Under the pieces are notes generated by a model, which made no database searches, had not been told where the DNA came from, and worked only from the letters and a program-made list of their open reading frames with translations. The position numbers and the translations under genes were made by a program. Positions 36,519 through 46,063 of a DNA stretch of 64,000 nucleotides are shown in pieces. Source of the DNA: G963667855 sp963667855 (GTDB taxonomy: Bacteria > Planctomycetota > Phycisphaerae > UBA1845); the NCBI GenBank assembly GCA_963667855.2, contig CAXXKI010000007.1, forward strand, positions 4,586 through 68,585, written 5' to 3'. Every line of letters starts with the position of its first letter. Within the stretch, counting starts at the first letter, position 1.

Positions 36519-37763
36519 TCAATGCGTTAAATCTGACGTAGAGAAGATCAAACCCTCCCGGCTTGGTCCTTCATCGTACCAGGGATCGTGAGATTGGATA
36601 CGTGATGCTTTGGGAGATAAGACGGCAGTCCCGCTTCCTCCGACGGTTTGCAACAGCAGTGCGGGAGCATTCTGATATCCTGCCGGGAAGACGTCGCGGC
36701 TGCTGAGCGGGGAGCGATTGAAAGTTCTTGGGAGCAGCATATGCCGGAGGCTACCTTTCGTATCCATTATCCCTAATGGGTCATCGGTATGGTATAAACC
36801 CATTAAATGCCCGGCTTCATGGCAGGAGACGCTGCTCAGCGCATTACCGATTTCCTCCAGAGTAGGGTCGCATGACATGAAGGCGGCGAAAGTATCCACG
36901 AAAATCATGGCCTTTTGGCTTTTATCCTCATTGTACTCATCGATCTCATCAGCTAATCCGAGATATGAAGAGCTATAGCTACCGAAATATATGGTGGTAT
37001 GTGGCGTTGACGGTGGTTGCCGATCTCTGGAACCGATAATCGTAACATCAAAGTAGGCGAAATTCCGGCGAACGTGTTCCACCACAAGATCTATCAATTC
37101 TTCGGTATACGGTTCAAACTGGGGATCGATCATGGATCCCGAAAACGGTGGAACGTCCACCGGCGTGCGGCTGCCTATTGCTACGTTATCGTGGCCCTCG
37201 AAATCGAGATAAATAATTTGGCCAGTCGGTTCATCCACTTTTTGCCCTGGAGACTTAGTAACCTGAAGTTGATATTTACCAATAGAATCGGATTGTAGAC
37301 TACTGGATATGGAAATCATACAACTATCGGTGTTTTTACGAGAAGTGAATTGAATATAAGGGTTAATTCGCCCGGCGTTTCGATTTCTATCGTCGCTGAA
37401 ATATATGCATTCCTGGTCGGCATTAAACACCGCGGTGGCAGGGTCGAACCCATCGGTACAGGAAATCACTTCAACCGATAATTGATCTCCAGCGTGCAAT
37501 TCGCCTATTTCGTAGGTGATTATTTCACTGGACGAACTGATTTCTCCATATACGGCAACTTGTTTATGGGGAGTAACTGCCAGAGCATATGTTTCTCCGA
37601 AAGGGCCGTCCGCCAGGGTTGAATACATGACGTCTGCGGGGTCATCACTATTTACTACATGCCCGGGCGAGTTCTGGCCTGTATTGGATCCACAACCGGC
37701 GGAGAACAGCAATACGCATAAACCAGTAACGTGATAGACCCGGAAAGCCCTTGTGTTAATCAC
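36519..37763 (-). CDS. Lipoprotein zinc metalloprotease (metzincin type)
   Basis: 414 residues. A lipobox LLFSAGC marks a lipid-anchored protein. The first half (about 50-170) is a beta domain like bacterial pre-peptidase C-terminal (PPC) domains. The second half contains CHEAGHLMGLYHT, the HExxHxxGxxH zinc site (H315, E316, H319, H325), followed by GIMD, which fits the Met-turn. It would cleave proteins outside the inner membrane. GTG start at 37763 with GAGGGA about 8 bases upstream. It is a single gene, convergent with the efflux operon. Confidence 0.85.
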   Translation of the reverse strand: MINTRAFRVYHVTGLCVLLFSAGCGSNTGQNSPGHVVNSDDPADVMYSTLADGPFGETYALAVTPHKQVAVYGEISSSSEIITYEIGELHAGDQLSVEVISCTDGFDPATAVFNADQECIYFSDDRNRNAGRINPYIQFTSRKNTDSCMISISSSLQSDSIGKYQLQVTKSPGQKVDEPTGQIIYLDFEGHDNVAIGSRTPVDVPPFSGSMIDPQFEPYTEELIDLVVEHVRRNFAYFDVTIIGSRDRQPPSTPHTTIYFGSYSSSYLGLADEIDEYNEDKSQKAMIFVDTFAAFMSCDPTLEEIGNALSSVSCHEAGHLMGLYHTDDPLGIMDTKGSLRHMLLPRTFNRSPLSSRDVFPAGYQNAPALLLQTVGGSGTAVLSPKASRIQSHDPWYDEGPSREGLIFSTSDLTH

Positions 37764-38040
37764 GGTTATTCCCTCAAGGTTCGGCGAGTGGTTTTTCCTT
37801 TCACACTCTCAAATACGTACCTCCGGGGAGCAAAACCGTTTTCTTGGTCAGATATTCCTGCGGTTTGAATGTTGAATTGCTGGAACTTATTGGACTCGCG
37901 AAAAATCGTCCTTCGGTAATAGTAGCTATCGAGTACCGTTAAACACATAACCGTATTGGCCTAGATGTACCTTTCATCGTGCGATGACATTCGGGTTGGC
38001 ATGCCCATAGCACAATGGCGGGTGAACATTTTCAGGCAAA

Positions 38041-38061
38041 ACGGGACAGGTCCATTTTACG
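38041..38061. promoter_or_regulatory. Operator-like site 1 (core GGACAGGTCC)
   Basis: A 21-base element whose core GGAC-AG-GTCC (38044-38053) is a perfect palindrome. It is repeated in inverted orientation at 38121-38140 with 84 bases between core centres. It lies upstream of the GntR/LacI-type regulator gene. A separate inverted pair, CATAGCACA (38005-38013) and TGTGCTATG (38100-38108), interleaves with it. No gene is seen in 37764-38276. Confidence 0.6.
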
Positions 38062-38120
38062 TTGGCCGATCAGGCTGGCTATGCGTTAAAGCGGTTTTGT
38101 GTGCTATGGTCGTTCGTTGC

Positions 38121-38140
38121 CGTAAATGGACCAGTCCCGT
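38121..38140. promoter_or_regulatory. Operator-like site 2 (core GGACCAGTCC), inverted copy of site 1
   Basis: The core 38128-38137 is a perfect GGAC-CA-GTCC palindrome; the reverse complement of the whole element matches site 1 except for one base change and one missing T. A third half site, TGGACC, lies at 38213-38218 just after the predicted transcription start. Confidence 0.6.
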
Positions 38141-38170
38141 TTACGGCCGAACAGTTCGAATTAAATAGGG

Positions 38171-38199
38171 TTGGCATGGCAGCGGTGTCATTATATAAT
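38171..38199 (+). promoter_or_regulatory. Promoter TTGGCA-N17-TATAAT for the regulator gene
   Basis: -35 at 38171-38176 and consensus -10 at 38194-38199 with 17-base spacing. Start near 38206, giving a leader of about 70 bases. The operator-like elements lie just upstream, so the regulator probably controls its own gene. Confidence 0.68.
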
Positions 38200-38276
38200 T
38201 ATTTAATAAAGATGGACCCTTGAGGAAGTGGGGGTGTTTTCAGTGATTAATCGCGGGACGGACGGATTATCCTACT

Positions 38277-39371
38277 ATGACGCTGCCAACTGTAAGTAAA
38301 GCTGATCCGACGCCTCGGTATATACAGGCCGAACGCATTCTCTCCGCGGCTATACATGACGGGCGACTGCCAGCGGGGTGCAAACTTCCATCAACTCAGG
38401 TGATCAGCACGATGATCGACGTAAGTCTGATTACCGCACACAAAGCCCTGGAGCGTTTGGTCAGTTCGGGATTGCTTCGCCGGGAGGTGGGGCGTGGTAC
38501 TTTCGTCTGCGACGATGTGGCCGAGGCGGTGGCCGCTCAGGGGCAAATCTCCATTGGGCTGGCGATCGATGCACATGTGAACTTGGATGACTATTACCAC
38601 GCGGCGATCATCGACGGATTACGGAAAGCGGCTCGCGCCGACTCCAGGCCCGTGGAGTTCTTCATCATGGATCTCGACGCGATGAATCGAGTTCGCGTCG
38701 AGGAAGCGTCGGGAGTTATTTGTATTCATCCCCGAGCAGAGATGCGGGACGAGGTGGCTCGATTGGCCCGGGCTGTGCCGTTAGTGGTGCTTGGCGGGAC
38801 AATGTCGGAAGAACGGATCACGTGCATAGATTGTGACAACCTGGAGGGATCACGGTTGGCAATTCGCCATTTATGCGGGCTTGGACATAAGCGTATTGCC
38901 GTTCTTTCCGGCCCGACGAACCTGAGTAACGCGCATGATCGGGCGGAAGGTGCTCGAGAGGAACTGCAGGCGCAGGGGATTAAGCGTAATAACAATACCT
39001 TCCTTGTATCTACCGACAGTGTCTCTCTTGATGAGGGAGCAAAGGGGAAGTTAATAAAAAGCCTGAAAGGTAAAAACCGTGTGACCGCGGTTTTCGCCGG
39101 CGGATTTTATCTGGCAATGAATGTTTTACAGGTAATACGCAGCTTGAAGTTGCGGGTGCCGGAAGATGTATCCTTGATCGGTTTTGATGATCCTGTATCG
39201 GCTCCGCTGTTGGATCCACCGCTTACTACCGTAAGACAACCGCTGCAGACGATGGCAGAGCGAGGTTTTCTGGCGATAAGTGAAATTCTGGAAAAAGGTA
39301 ACCGCAAAGAGCTATCCGTTGATTTGCCTACGGAGTTGGTGATACGTGGTTCAACTGGTCCTGTTAATTGA
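38277..39371 (+). CDS. GntR-type DNA-binding domain fused to LacI-type sugar-sensing domain (transcriptional regulator)
   Basis: 364 residues. Residues about 10-80 are a GntR winged helix (PRYIQAERILSAAI, GCKLPSTQVIST, LERLVSSGLLRREVGRGTFV). Residues about 90-360 are a periplasmic-binding-protein-like ligand domain as in LacI/GalR, with CIDCDNLEGSRLAIRHL, GHKRIAVLSG and the late VSLIGFDDP and TTVRQP motifs. The build matches AraR-type regulators, which bind sugar and leave DNA. It stands directly before the symporter and amino-sugar genes and is their likely local regulator. ATG at 38277; the Shine-Dalgarno is weak. Confidence 0.9.
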   Translation: MTLPTVSKADPTPRYIQAERILSAAIHDGRLPAGCKLPSTQVISTMIDVSLITAHKALERLVSSGLLRREVGRGTFVCDDVAEAVAAQGQISIGLAIDAHVNLDDYYHAAIIDGLRKAARADSRPVEFFIMDLDAMNRVRVEEASGVICIHPRAEMRDEVARLARAVPLVVLGGTMSEERITCIDCDNLEGSRLAIRHLCGLGHKRIAVLSGPTNLSNAHDRAEGAREELQAQGIKRNNNTFLVSTDSVSLDEGAKGKLIKSLKGKNRVTAVFAGGFYLAMNVLQVIRSLKLRVPEDVSLIGFDDPVSAPLLDPPLTTVRQPLQTMAERGFLAISEILEKGNRKELSVDLPTELVIRGSTGPVN

Positions 39372-39515
39372 AGCTTACATGCCAATTATCGGTGACGGTT
39401 TTAAGAACTCAATAAAAAGAGGATTGTTTTTGATGCTGCGAAGATGCATTGGAATACCAGCAATCGAGCGTATTCATGTTCAATACAATTCGCGTGTGAA
39501 TGTCAGGTTTGTTAA

Positions 39516-41540
39516 ATGAACATGCAGCTTATTGACTGGGTGATTGTCGGTTCGGTTCTGGCATTCGTTACGGTTCTCGCGGCGTTTACTAAACGCTATA
39601 CGCAAAGCGTGGCCGATTTTCTTGCCGCTGGAAGATCGGCGGGGCGGTATGTCATAACGGTTTCCGAAGGAGCGGCCGCTTTGGGGGCTATTACCATTGT
39701 GGCCATGTTCGAGAAGTTCTACGCTGCGGGTTTTACGGCCATCTGGTGGGACGTACCCATTATTGCCATAGGATTGTTTATCGCCCTGAGTGGTCTGGTG
39801 GTTTACCGTTTTCGGCAGACTCGGGCACTGACCATGGCCCAGTTTTTCGAGATGCGTTACAGTCGGCGTTTTCGAATATTCGCCGGCATACTCGCATTCG
39901 GAGCAGGCTTGATTAACTTTGGTATTTTCCCCGCGGTAGGATCACGTTTTTTCATATATTTCTGCGGTTTGCCGGATGCGGTGACGGTATTGGGAATTTC
40001 AGCTGCCACGTTTCCGCTGATAATGGTCATTCTGTTAGGCATTTCGCTGTTTTTCACATTTATGGGCGGGCAGGTCGCGGTTATTGTCACCGACTTCGTG
40101 CAGGGGTTATTCTGTATGATTGTCTTCCTGGTGATTTTCATCGTTCTCTGGCAGAAATTCAGCTGGACCCAGATATCAGAATCGCTGGCGATGGCACCGG
40201 CCGACGCTTCGCTGGCTCACCCGTTTAATACAAGTAATATCGAAGGCTTCAATCTGAACTTCTTCTTGATTGGTATTTTCGCGGCTTTGTACAGCACGAT
40301 GACCTGGCAGGGGACTTCGGGCTACAACTGCTGTGCACGCAATCCGCATGAAGCCAAGATGGGGAAAGTGCTGGGCTACTGGCGTTACATCATCCAGGGA
40401 ATGCTGACCGTTTTCGTGCCCTTGTGTGCGTATACTTATATGCATCATCCGGATTTTGCCGGTAATCTGGCGGAGATCAGTAGTTCAATAGGCACCATCG
40501 AGAATTCCGCCATTCAGAAACAGATGACCGTACCGATAGTGTTGAGCAAGATTCTTCCGGTTGGCGTAATGGGAATGTTGTGCTCGGTGATGCTCGCCGC
40601 GTTTATCTCCACTCATGATACTTATCTCCACTCCTGGGGCAGTATTTTCATTCAAGACGTAATTGCCCCTCTGGCGAAGCGGCCGCTTGATCCTAAAAAG
40701 CATATTATGGTTTTACGCTTATCCATTTGCGGTGTAGCTGTCTTCATTTTCTTTTTCAGCCTTCTGTTTCCTCAAACTGACTATATCCTCATGTTTTTTG
40801 CCATAACCGGTTCGATATACATGGCCGGTGCCGGATCGGTAATTATCGGGGGGCTGTACTGGAAGGGGGGAACTACCGCCGCCGCATGGGGAGCAATGCT
40901 GGTGGGGTGTGTACTGTCCGTTTCGGGCATAGTTGCTGAGCAATGGGCCGTAAAAAACGGGATCAAACTGGGATTGAACGGGCAGCATATGATGCTCATC
41001 GCTATGGTCTCAGCGATTATTACCTATGTGGTAATATCATTACGCTGGCCGGGACGCGATGTCGATATGGACAAGCTTTTCCACCGAGGTAAATACGCCG
41101 TTGAGGATGATGTCGTTCATGGCGAAGAGGGGGCCGGCTTCACCTTTAGGTCACTGAAGCTTGGTAAAGATTTTTCCCGTTGGGACAAAGTGATATACCT
41201 GGGGTTCTTTGGATGGATTACGTGTACTACGATGCTGTTTCTCGTTGTTGTGGTTTACTCAATGTTTTATGAAATAAGCAGCGAGACGTGGATATGGTTC
41301 TGGCATGGCTTTCTGAAGGTTGTTTTTATCTTAGGTGCTTTCACCACCGCGTGGTTTACGATAGGTGGCTTGAAGGATATCAAGGATATGTTCCACCGGT
41401 TACGTACCGGGAAACGAGATGATCGAGATGACGGGTCGGTAACCGGTATCGGCAACAACTGTAGATTCTGCGATTATAATTTGACAGAAAATATAAGCGG
41501 AATCTGCCCGGAATGCGGTCATTCATGCGACGGACGGTAA
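39516..41540 (+). CDS. Sodium/solute symporter (SSS family) with C-terminal zinc-ribbon tail
   Basis: 674 residues. Thirteen to fifteen hydrophobic helices fill residues 5-525 and 565-615, with the SSS-type pattern beginning IDWVIVGSVL and FLAAGRSAGRY. It would import a sugar or similar solute with sodium in the inner membrane. The last 25 residues hold NNCRFCDYNLTENISGICPECG, two CxxC pairs that look like the small zinc ribbon widespread in planctomycetes; it would face the cytoplasm. Start at the ATG 39516 (a second ATG lies two codons on). It is followed 36 bases later by the acyltransferase-like membrane gene and is likely co-transcribed. Confidence 0.9.
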   Translation: MNMQLIDWVIVGSVLAFVTVLAAFTKRYTQSVADFLAAGRSAGRYVITVSEGAAALGAITIVAMFEKFYAAGFTAIWWDVPIIAIGLFIALSGLVVYRFRQTRALTMAQFFEMRYSRRFRIFAGILAFGAGLINFGIFPAVGSRFFIYFCGLPDAVTVLGISAATFPLIMVILLGISLFFTFMGGQVAVIVTDFVQGLFCMIVFLVIFIVLWQKFSWTQISESLAMAPADASLAHPFNTSNIEGFNLNFFLIGIFAALYSTMTWQGTSGYNCCARNPHEAKMGKVLGYWRYIIQGMLTVFVPLCAYTYMHHPDFAGNLAEISSSIGTIENSAIQKQMTVPIVLSKILPVGVMGMLCSVMLAAFISTHDTYLHSWGSIFIQDVIAPLAKRPLDPKKHIMVLRLSICGVAVFIFFFSLLFPQTDYILMFFAITGSIYMAGAGSVIIGGLYWKGGTTAAAWGAMLVGCVLSVSGIVAEQWAVKNGIKLGLNGQHMMLIAMVSAIITYVVISLRWPGRDVDMDKLFHRGKYAVEDDVVHGEEGAGFTFRSLKLGKDFSRWDKVIYLGFFGWITCTTMLFLVVVVYSMFYEISSETWIWFWHGFLKVVFILGAFTTAWFTIGGLKDIKDMFHRLRTGKRDDRDDGSVTGIGNNCRFCDYNLTENISGICPECGHSCDGR

Positions 41541-41576
41541 GCAGTAATTTCCATTTGCAGGTAGACAACCGGTGAA

Positions 41577-43031
41577 ATGACTGATACTACTATTGATCCG
41601 CAATTAAATGCAGAAAACACGATGCGTGCTGACGGTTTGGACGCCTTAAGGGGATTTGCGATTCTGGCAATGGCCCTTTCGGGTTTGCAGCCGTACGGAA
41701 TTTTACCGAGCTGGATGTATCATGCCCAGGTGCCGCCGCCAAACCACGTATTCAACCCGGGCCTGCCGGGTCTGACCTGGGTGGATCTGGTTTTTCCATT
41801 CTTCCTGTTTTCGATGGGGGCGGCTATCCCGTTAGCCTTGCAGGGGCGGATAAACCGGGGAGCCAAGGTACACGACCTTCTGTTGTATATTTTTAAACGA
41901 GGTTTGTTGCTTTGTTTCTTCGCCCTGTTTGTTCAGCATGTTGCTCCCTGGACTATGAATAAGGCACCGACAACAATGACCTGGGTTATTGCCCTTGTTG
42001 GTTTTCTGATATTGTTCCCCGCATACGCACGTTTACCTCGTAAATGGAGTCCTGTTCGCTGTTGGATTACAAGGATAATCGGTTGGGGTGGTGCCGCAGC
42101 GATGTTGACGTTATTGAAGTATCCCGATGCGGAGCATCAGGGCTTCTGGGTCGGACGAAGTAATATAATTATTGTTGTACTGACGAATGCGGCCGTCTTT
42201 GGATCGTTGTTGTGGCTGGTCAGCCGTAAGAATATTGCATTAAGATTCCTATTTATGTTCATTCTGATAGGCCTGCGGCTTGCCCATTCTTCTCCGGGGT
42301 GGGTACAGGATCTGTGGAACTGGTCTCCGGCACCTTGGATTTATAAACTGTATTACCAGCAGTATCTTCTGATTGTTCTGCCGGGCACGATCATCGGCGA
42401 TATAGTGCTTCGTCATTTAAAGGGTGAAAACGAAAACGGGAATCAGGGATCTTGCTGGAGCATATTGCGTCTGGGCGGAATTGCTACGCTGATGCTCGGC
42501 TTGGTGAGTTTACTGTGCGTGGGGATGCAGAGTCGCTGGTTAATAGGAACAAACATCACGGCAATCGCGGCTTGTGCAATGGGAGCATTACTGTTTTCCA
42601 GGCCCGGCGATGGAAATGAATCCTTTATTCGCCAACTATACTTATGGGGAGTTTGCTGGCTCATAATCGGGCTGGTTTTTGAGCCGTACGAAGGTGGGAT
42701 AAAAAAGGATTCACCTACGCTGAGCTACTATTTCGTCACTACCGGGCTGGCGATTTTTACTATGATATTCTTCACCGTCCTGATCGATATAATCGGATGG
42801 CGAAGATGGTTCGGCCTATTGACAGGTAATGGGCAAAACCCAATGGTTGCTTATATCGGTATTCGAAATCTGGTACCGCCTTTGTTTGCCCTGACCGGAG
42901 CCGATATTCTTTTAGCGAAAATATCCGCCGGGCCCTGGACTGTTTTTCTTCTGAAAGGGTGTGTTCGAACGCTGGTATTGGCGATTATCGTAAGCGTGCT
43001 GACACGCTGCAAAATCGTCTGGCGCACATAG
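41577..43031 (+). CDS. DUF5009-type membrane protein, heparan-glucosaminide N-acetyltransferase-like
   Basis: 484 residues with about ten to twelve membrane helices. The start RADGLDALRGFAILAMALSG and the nearby TWVDLVFPFFLFSMG are signatures of the DUF5009/DUF1624 group, related to the lysosomal enzyme HGSNAT that acetylates glucosamine across a membrane. In bacteria these proteins often sit in amino-sugar loci (NagX-like). Here it follows the symporter and precedes GH20 and epimerase genes, which supports an amino-sugar role such as acetylating imported glucosamine; this is inference. ATG at 41577, with only a weak Shine-Dalgarno. Confidence 0.82.
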   Translation: MTDTTIDPQLNAENTMRADGLDALRGFAILAMALSGLQPYGILPSWMYHAQVPPPNHVFNPGLPGLTWVDLVFPFFLFSMGAAIPLALQGRINRGAKVHDLLLYIFKRGLLLCFFALFVQHVAPWTMNKAPTTMTWVIALVGFLILFPAYARLPRKWSPVRCWITRIIGWGGAAAMLTLLKYPDAEHQGFWVGRSNIIIVVLTNAAVFGSLLWLVSRKNIALRFLFMFILIGLRLAHSSPGWVQDLWNWSPAPWIYKLYYQQYLLIVLPGTIIGDIVLRHLKGENENGNQGSCWSILRLGGIATLMLGLVSLLCVGMQSRWLIGTNITAIAACAMGALLFSRPGDGNESFIRQLYLWGVCWLIIGLVFEPYEGGIKKDSPTLSYYFVTTGLAIFTMIFFTVLIDIIGWRRWFGLLTGNGQNPMVAYIGIRNLVPPLFALTGADILLAKISAGPWTVFLLKGCVRTLVLAIIVSVLTRCKIVWRT

Positions 43032-43109
43032 TATCGTAATATCAAAACGTGACTTGGAGACCTTGTGATACACAAGGCCTCTGGATAGCGGAAACTGCTC
43101 TTTCGACAG

Positions 43110-44111
43110 CTAAAGTGATTGTGCCATCTGCCGGGCTTCTTCGACGGCGCACTCAAGTGCTGCTACGCTGTCGGCTGGCGGGCAGCGATCTGCCGGTTTT
43201 TCATGAGCCAGGCAATCGAGGAAATAACGATCCTGTGCAGCATAGGGATCGGCCGATTCCACCTCGATTTTTCGGGCACCTTCTGTGGTGACCAGTTGTA
43301 GCCCAGCATCGTTACGCGAATCGAGCAACAGCGTTGCTCGTTCGAAAGTGATCTTGAAATTGAAGTAAAACAACCCATTGGTTCCCGGTTCCCAGCCGGT
43401 GTCGAACTGGATTGCGGGGCCGTTGTTATACTTCCAGCGGCTATGCAAGGTGGTTGGTATTTCACCTAGATGAGCTCCAGTGGCCGATATTGCGTCGGGC
43501 TTTCCCCACCACCAGTTGCATAGATCGGTCTCGTGAACATGCAGATCGATAACCGGACCGCCGCTCCGCTCTGTTTGGGCAAACCAGTTGTCGGGGGTGC
43601 CCCAGAAAGGCAGGCTGCAGAAACGGGAGAAGCTGGCCGCCAGGGCTTTTCCATGCTCCTGGCTGCGAATAATCTTCTCCACTTCGATATATTCCGGCCA
43701 GAACCGCAGGCAGTGTCCGATCATCAATGTTTTTCCGGACGATTTCGCCGCGTCGACCATTCGGTGACCGTCTTCACTGGTGAGTGCTATAGGTTTTTCG
43801 CAAAAGACGTGCTTACCCGATTCCAGGGCGAGAATCGTTGCGTCGCAGTGCAGATCGGTGGGCAGGGCAATGGAAACGACGTCCAACTCCGAATCCCGGC
43901 AAAGCTCGCGGTAATCGCTGTAACTTCGCTGGGGCGAGAAACTGCTTTGGCCTTCCCGTTCGATGTTGAAGCCCACGTCCGCCAGGTTGCCGGAACGGCG
44001 ATCTTCGTCAATATCCGCAAGGGCGACAACGTCCGCGCCGGGATGCTGGAGATAGTTAAGTAAATGTGTTTTCCCAAGTCCGCCTACACCGGCCAGGCCT
44101 ATACGCAACAT
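43110..44111 (-). CDS. Gfo/Idh/MocA-family NAD(P)-dependent sugar oxidoreductase
   Basis: 333 residues. An N-terminal Rossmann fold begins RIGLAGVGGLGKTHLLNY (GxGxxG) with ALADID after the second strand. The family motif HVFCEKPIAL provides the catalytic Lys of EKP, and the alpha/beta C-terminal domain carries HVHETD. It oxidises or reduces a sugar or cyclitol in the cytoplasm. TAGGA lies about 7 bases before the ATG. It follows the isomerase gene by 36 bases on the same strand, so the two form an operon. Confidence 0.92.
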   Translation of the reverse strand: MLRIGLAGVGGLGKTHLLNYLQHPGADVVALADIDEDRRSGNLADVGFNIEREGQSSFSPQRSYSDYRELCRDSELDVVSIALPTDLHCDATILALESGKHVFCEKPIALTSEDGHRMVDAAKSSGKTLMIGHCLRFWPEYIEVEKIIRSQEHGKALAASFSRFCSLPFWGTPDNWFAQTERSGGPVIDLHVHETDLCNWWWGKPDAISATGAHLGEIPTTLHSRWKYNNGPAIQFDTGWEPGTNGLFYFNFKITFERATLLLDSRNDAGLQLVTTEGARKIEVESADPYAAQDRYFLDCLAHEKPADRCPPADSVAALECAVEEARQMAQSL

Positions 44112-44147
44112 ATTTTTATCCTAAACGCTTATAACTTGTAAAATTAA

Positions 44148-44966
44148 CTAACGAAGAGGTTCGAGCAGAGCAATGGCCTTTCTGATATCAGCGTCCTGCT
44201 GCTCGCCGGTAATCTCGCGTTCTATGGTCAACGCCCCCGTGTAGCCAATTGATTTTAATTTGCCGACAAGGGCGGGGAAGTCCACTTTGCCTTCTCCCAG
44301 CGGAACCTCCTGCCCGAGTTCCGTGCCATTGGTCGGGTACAACCCGTCCTTGGCGTGAACGTCGCGTACGTATTTTCCGAAAACATCTAGTGCGTCAACG
44401 GGATTACTTTTGCCATAAAGAATCAAGTTGGCCGCGTCCAGGTTGATGCCCAGATTCTCCGTTCCCACCTGCTCTATTGTGCGGAGCAGTGTTACCGGGG
44501 TTTCCTGACCGGTTTCGAACCAGAATCCGAGACCCTTCTCCTCGCAGTATTCAGCGACTTCGCGAATGGCTTCCACGGTATGAGCGAAGTCCGGGTGGTT
44601 GGGATCTTCGGGAATGAATCCCACGTGCGTGGTTACTGAGGGCAGATTACAGGAAGCGGCAAAGTCGGCCGCTTTCTTGAGTATTTCCACCCGATGTCCG
44701 CGGTAAGCCTCCGGAACAAGTCCAATTGTCGTTGGGCCTTCAACGAAATTCCACACCGCAGGACCAGGCCAACCCGACCAGAAAGTCGTGACCGTAACAT
44801 CGTTTTCCGCGGTTACCTTGCGCAGGTTTTCAGCGTATGATTCGGTCCACAGGGCGGGATTCCAGGAACATATCTGGCAACTCTGTAATCCGAAATCCTG
44901 CACCTTGCCGATTTGATTTTCGAGTTCTTCAGAGAACTGAACCAGTACACCCAGTGGTAATTTCAT
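44148..44966 (-). CDS. Sugar phosphate isomerase/epimerase family protein (xylose-isomerase-like TIM barrel)
   Basis: 272 residues, the usual size of the AP-endonuclease-2/xylose-isomerase-like barrel. Metal-binding-type residues occur in TTHVGFIPED, WFETGQET, GINLDAANLI, VRDVHAKDG and LTIERE, at the ends of successive strands as in this family. It would isomerise or epimerise a keto sugar in the cytoplasm, with its oxidoreductase partner making or using the keto form. AGGGGTG lies right before the ATG. First gene of the two-gene minus-strand operon. Confidence 0.9.
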   Translation of the reverse strand: MKLPLGVLVQFSEELENQIGKVQDFGLQSCQICSWNPALWTESYAENLRKVTAENDVTVTTFWSGWPGPAVWNFVEGPTTIGLVPEAYRGHRVEILKKAADFAASCNLPSVTTHVGFIPEDPNHPDFAHTVEAIREVAEYCEEKGLGFWFETGQETPVTLLRTIEQVGTENLGINLDAANLILYGKSNPVDALDVFGKYVRDVHAKDGLYPTNGTELGQEVPLGEGKVDFPALVGKLKSIGYTGALTIEREITGEQQDADIRKAIALLEPLR

Positions 44967-45203
44967 GTTTCACCCCTAAAACCCAGGTCAGCCGTATCCA
45001 GACAGCCGACCGATTTGCATCCGTCTACTTACTCAATAATAATACCTCGGCAGTTGGATAACATAAAGATAAATACGCTGCTGCCGGCAAGCTTGGATTC
45101 TATTCCCCATACGCAAAAAGGTAAGCGGTGTTATCCGGATATTTGTAAAAAACGGTAAGGTCAAGAGCGACAGCTCGCAGAGACAGAAACAGAGGCTGAA
45201 ATC

Positions 45204-45950
45204 ATGAAGTGTTTGGGAGCATTGATTGGTGTAATGGTTTTTGTCGGAGGGTGCAGTAACCAGAAGCTGGAACTTGATTGTCATGTCAAAGCGCTAAGCA
45301 CACTCGAGGCCCGGTATACAGAAAATCCAGTGGTGCTTGATGGCGAACTTGAAGACGCCGTGTGGAAAGTGGCTACGGCTTATCCCATGAGTATTTCCAC
45401 TGATAAGGAAGGATCTGCAGAAGAGCCCGGAGAATTGCGTTTGGCCTGGGATGAGAAGAACCTGTATATCGGCGTTGTATTTCCGGATTCAGATGTGGTG
45501 GCCGAGGGCAATCATGACCAGCTTTTGCATTGGCAATTGGGAGATGTCTGCGAACTCTTTTTGAAGCCAGAAGCACATACGTGGTATTGGGAGTTATATG
45601 TGACACCGCACGGGCGAAAAAGTTCGTACCTGTTCCCCGGACGGGGAAGACTTGGCTTGCCCAGCGGTTTGGATTACCAGTGCGGTATGGAAGTAGCCGG
45701 GAAATACCGGGGGACACTAAATGACTGGACCGATCGAGACGAAGGCTGGAGTGCAGAGCTGGCTATGCCCATCGCCGATCTCACTGCTCGCGGAGAGAAA
45801 TTCGGGCCGGACGCCAGGTGGAGGGTCTTGGTTGGAAGATACAATTACTCGAGATATCTGCCTCGCTCCGAACTGACAATGGTTCCCCAATTGTCGAAAA
45901 CCAATTTCCATACAATCGAAGAATATGGCGTGTTAAAGCTGGTACGTTAG
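45204..45950 (+). CDS. Lipoprotein with CBM9-like domain
   Basis: 248 residues. The lipobox VGGC at about residue 17 marks a lipid-anchored protein. From about 35 the sequence follows the CBM9-like pattern: VLDGELEDAVWKVA, then LRLAWDEKNLYIGVVFPD and a late WSAELAMPIADL. CBM9 domains bind reducing ends of sugars; here there is no enzyme domain, so it would be a surface or periplasmic sugar-binding protein. GAGG lies upstream of the ATG. It is divergent from the isomerase operon and convergent with the GH20 gene. Confidence 0.83.
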   Translation: MKCLGALIGVMVFVGGCSNQKLELDCHVKALSTLEARYTENPVVLDGELEDAVWKVATAYPMSISTDKEGSAEEPGELRLAWDEKNLYIGVVFPDSDVVAEGNHDQLLHWQLGDVCELFLKPEAHTWYWELYVTPHGRKSSYLFPGRGRLGLPSGLDYQCGMEVAGKYRGTLNDWTDRDEGWSAELAMPIADLTARGEKFGPDARWRVLVGRYNYSRYLPRSELTMVPQLSKTNFHTIEEYGVLKLVR

Positions 45951-45999
45951 GCGACGCTTGGTTCGCAAGTAAAGAAATGCGGCATTGTCGTAGTAAAAG

Positions 46000-46040
46000 A
46001 AAACCCTTCAGGAAGCTTCTGGTTTCCTTGAAGGGTTTTT
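46000..46040. terminator. Bidirectional terminator between the CBM9-like and GH20 genes
   Basis: A stem of about 15 base pairs (AAAACCCTTC... with ...GAAGGGTTTT, one bulge) with A and T runs on the two sides, positioned between convergent genes. Confidence 0.85.
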
Positions 46041-46063
46041 GAATGTGCTTATTCGAGCCCGGC

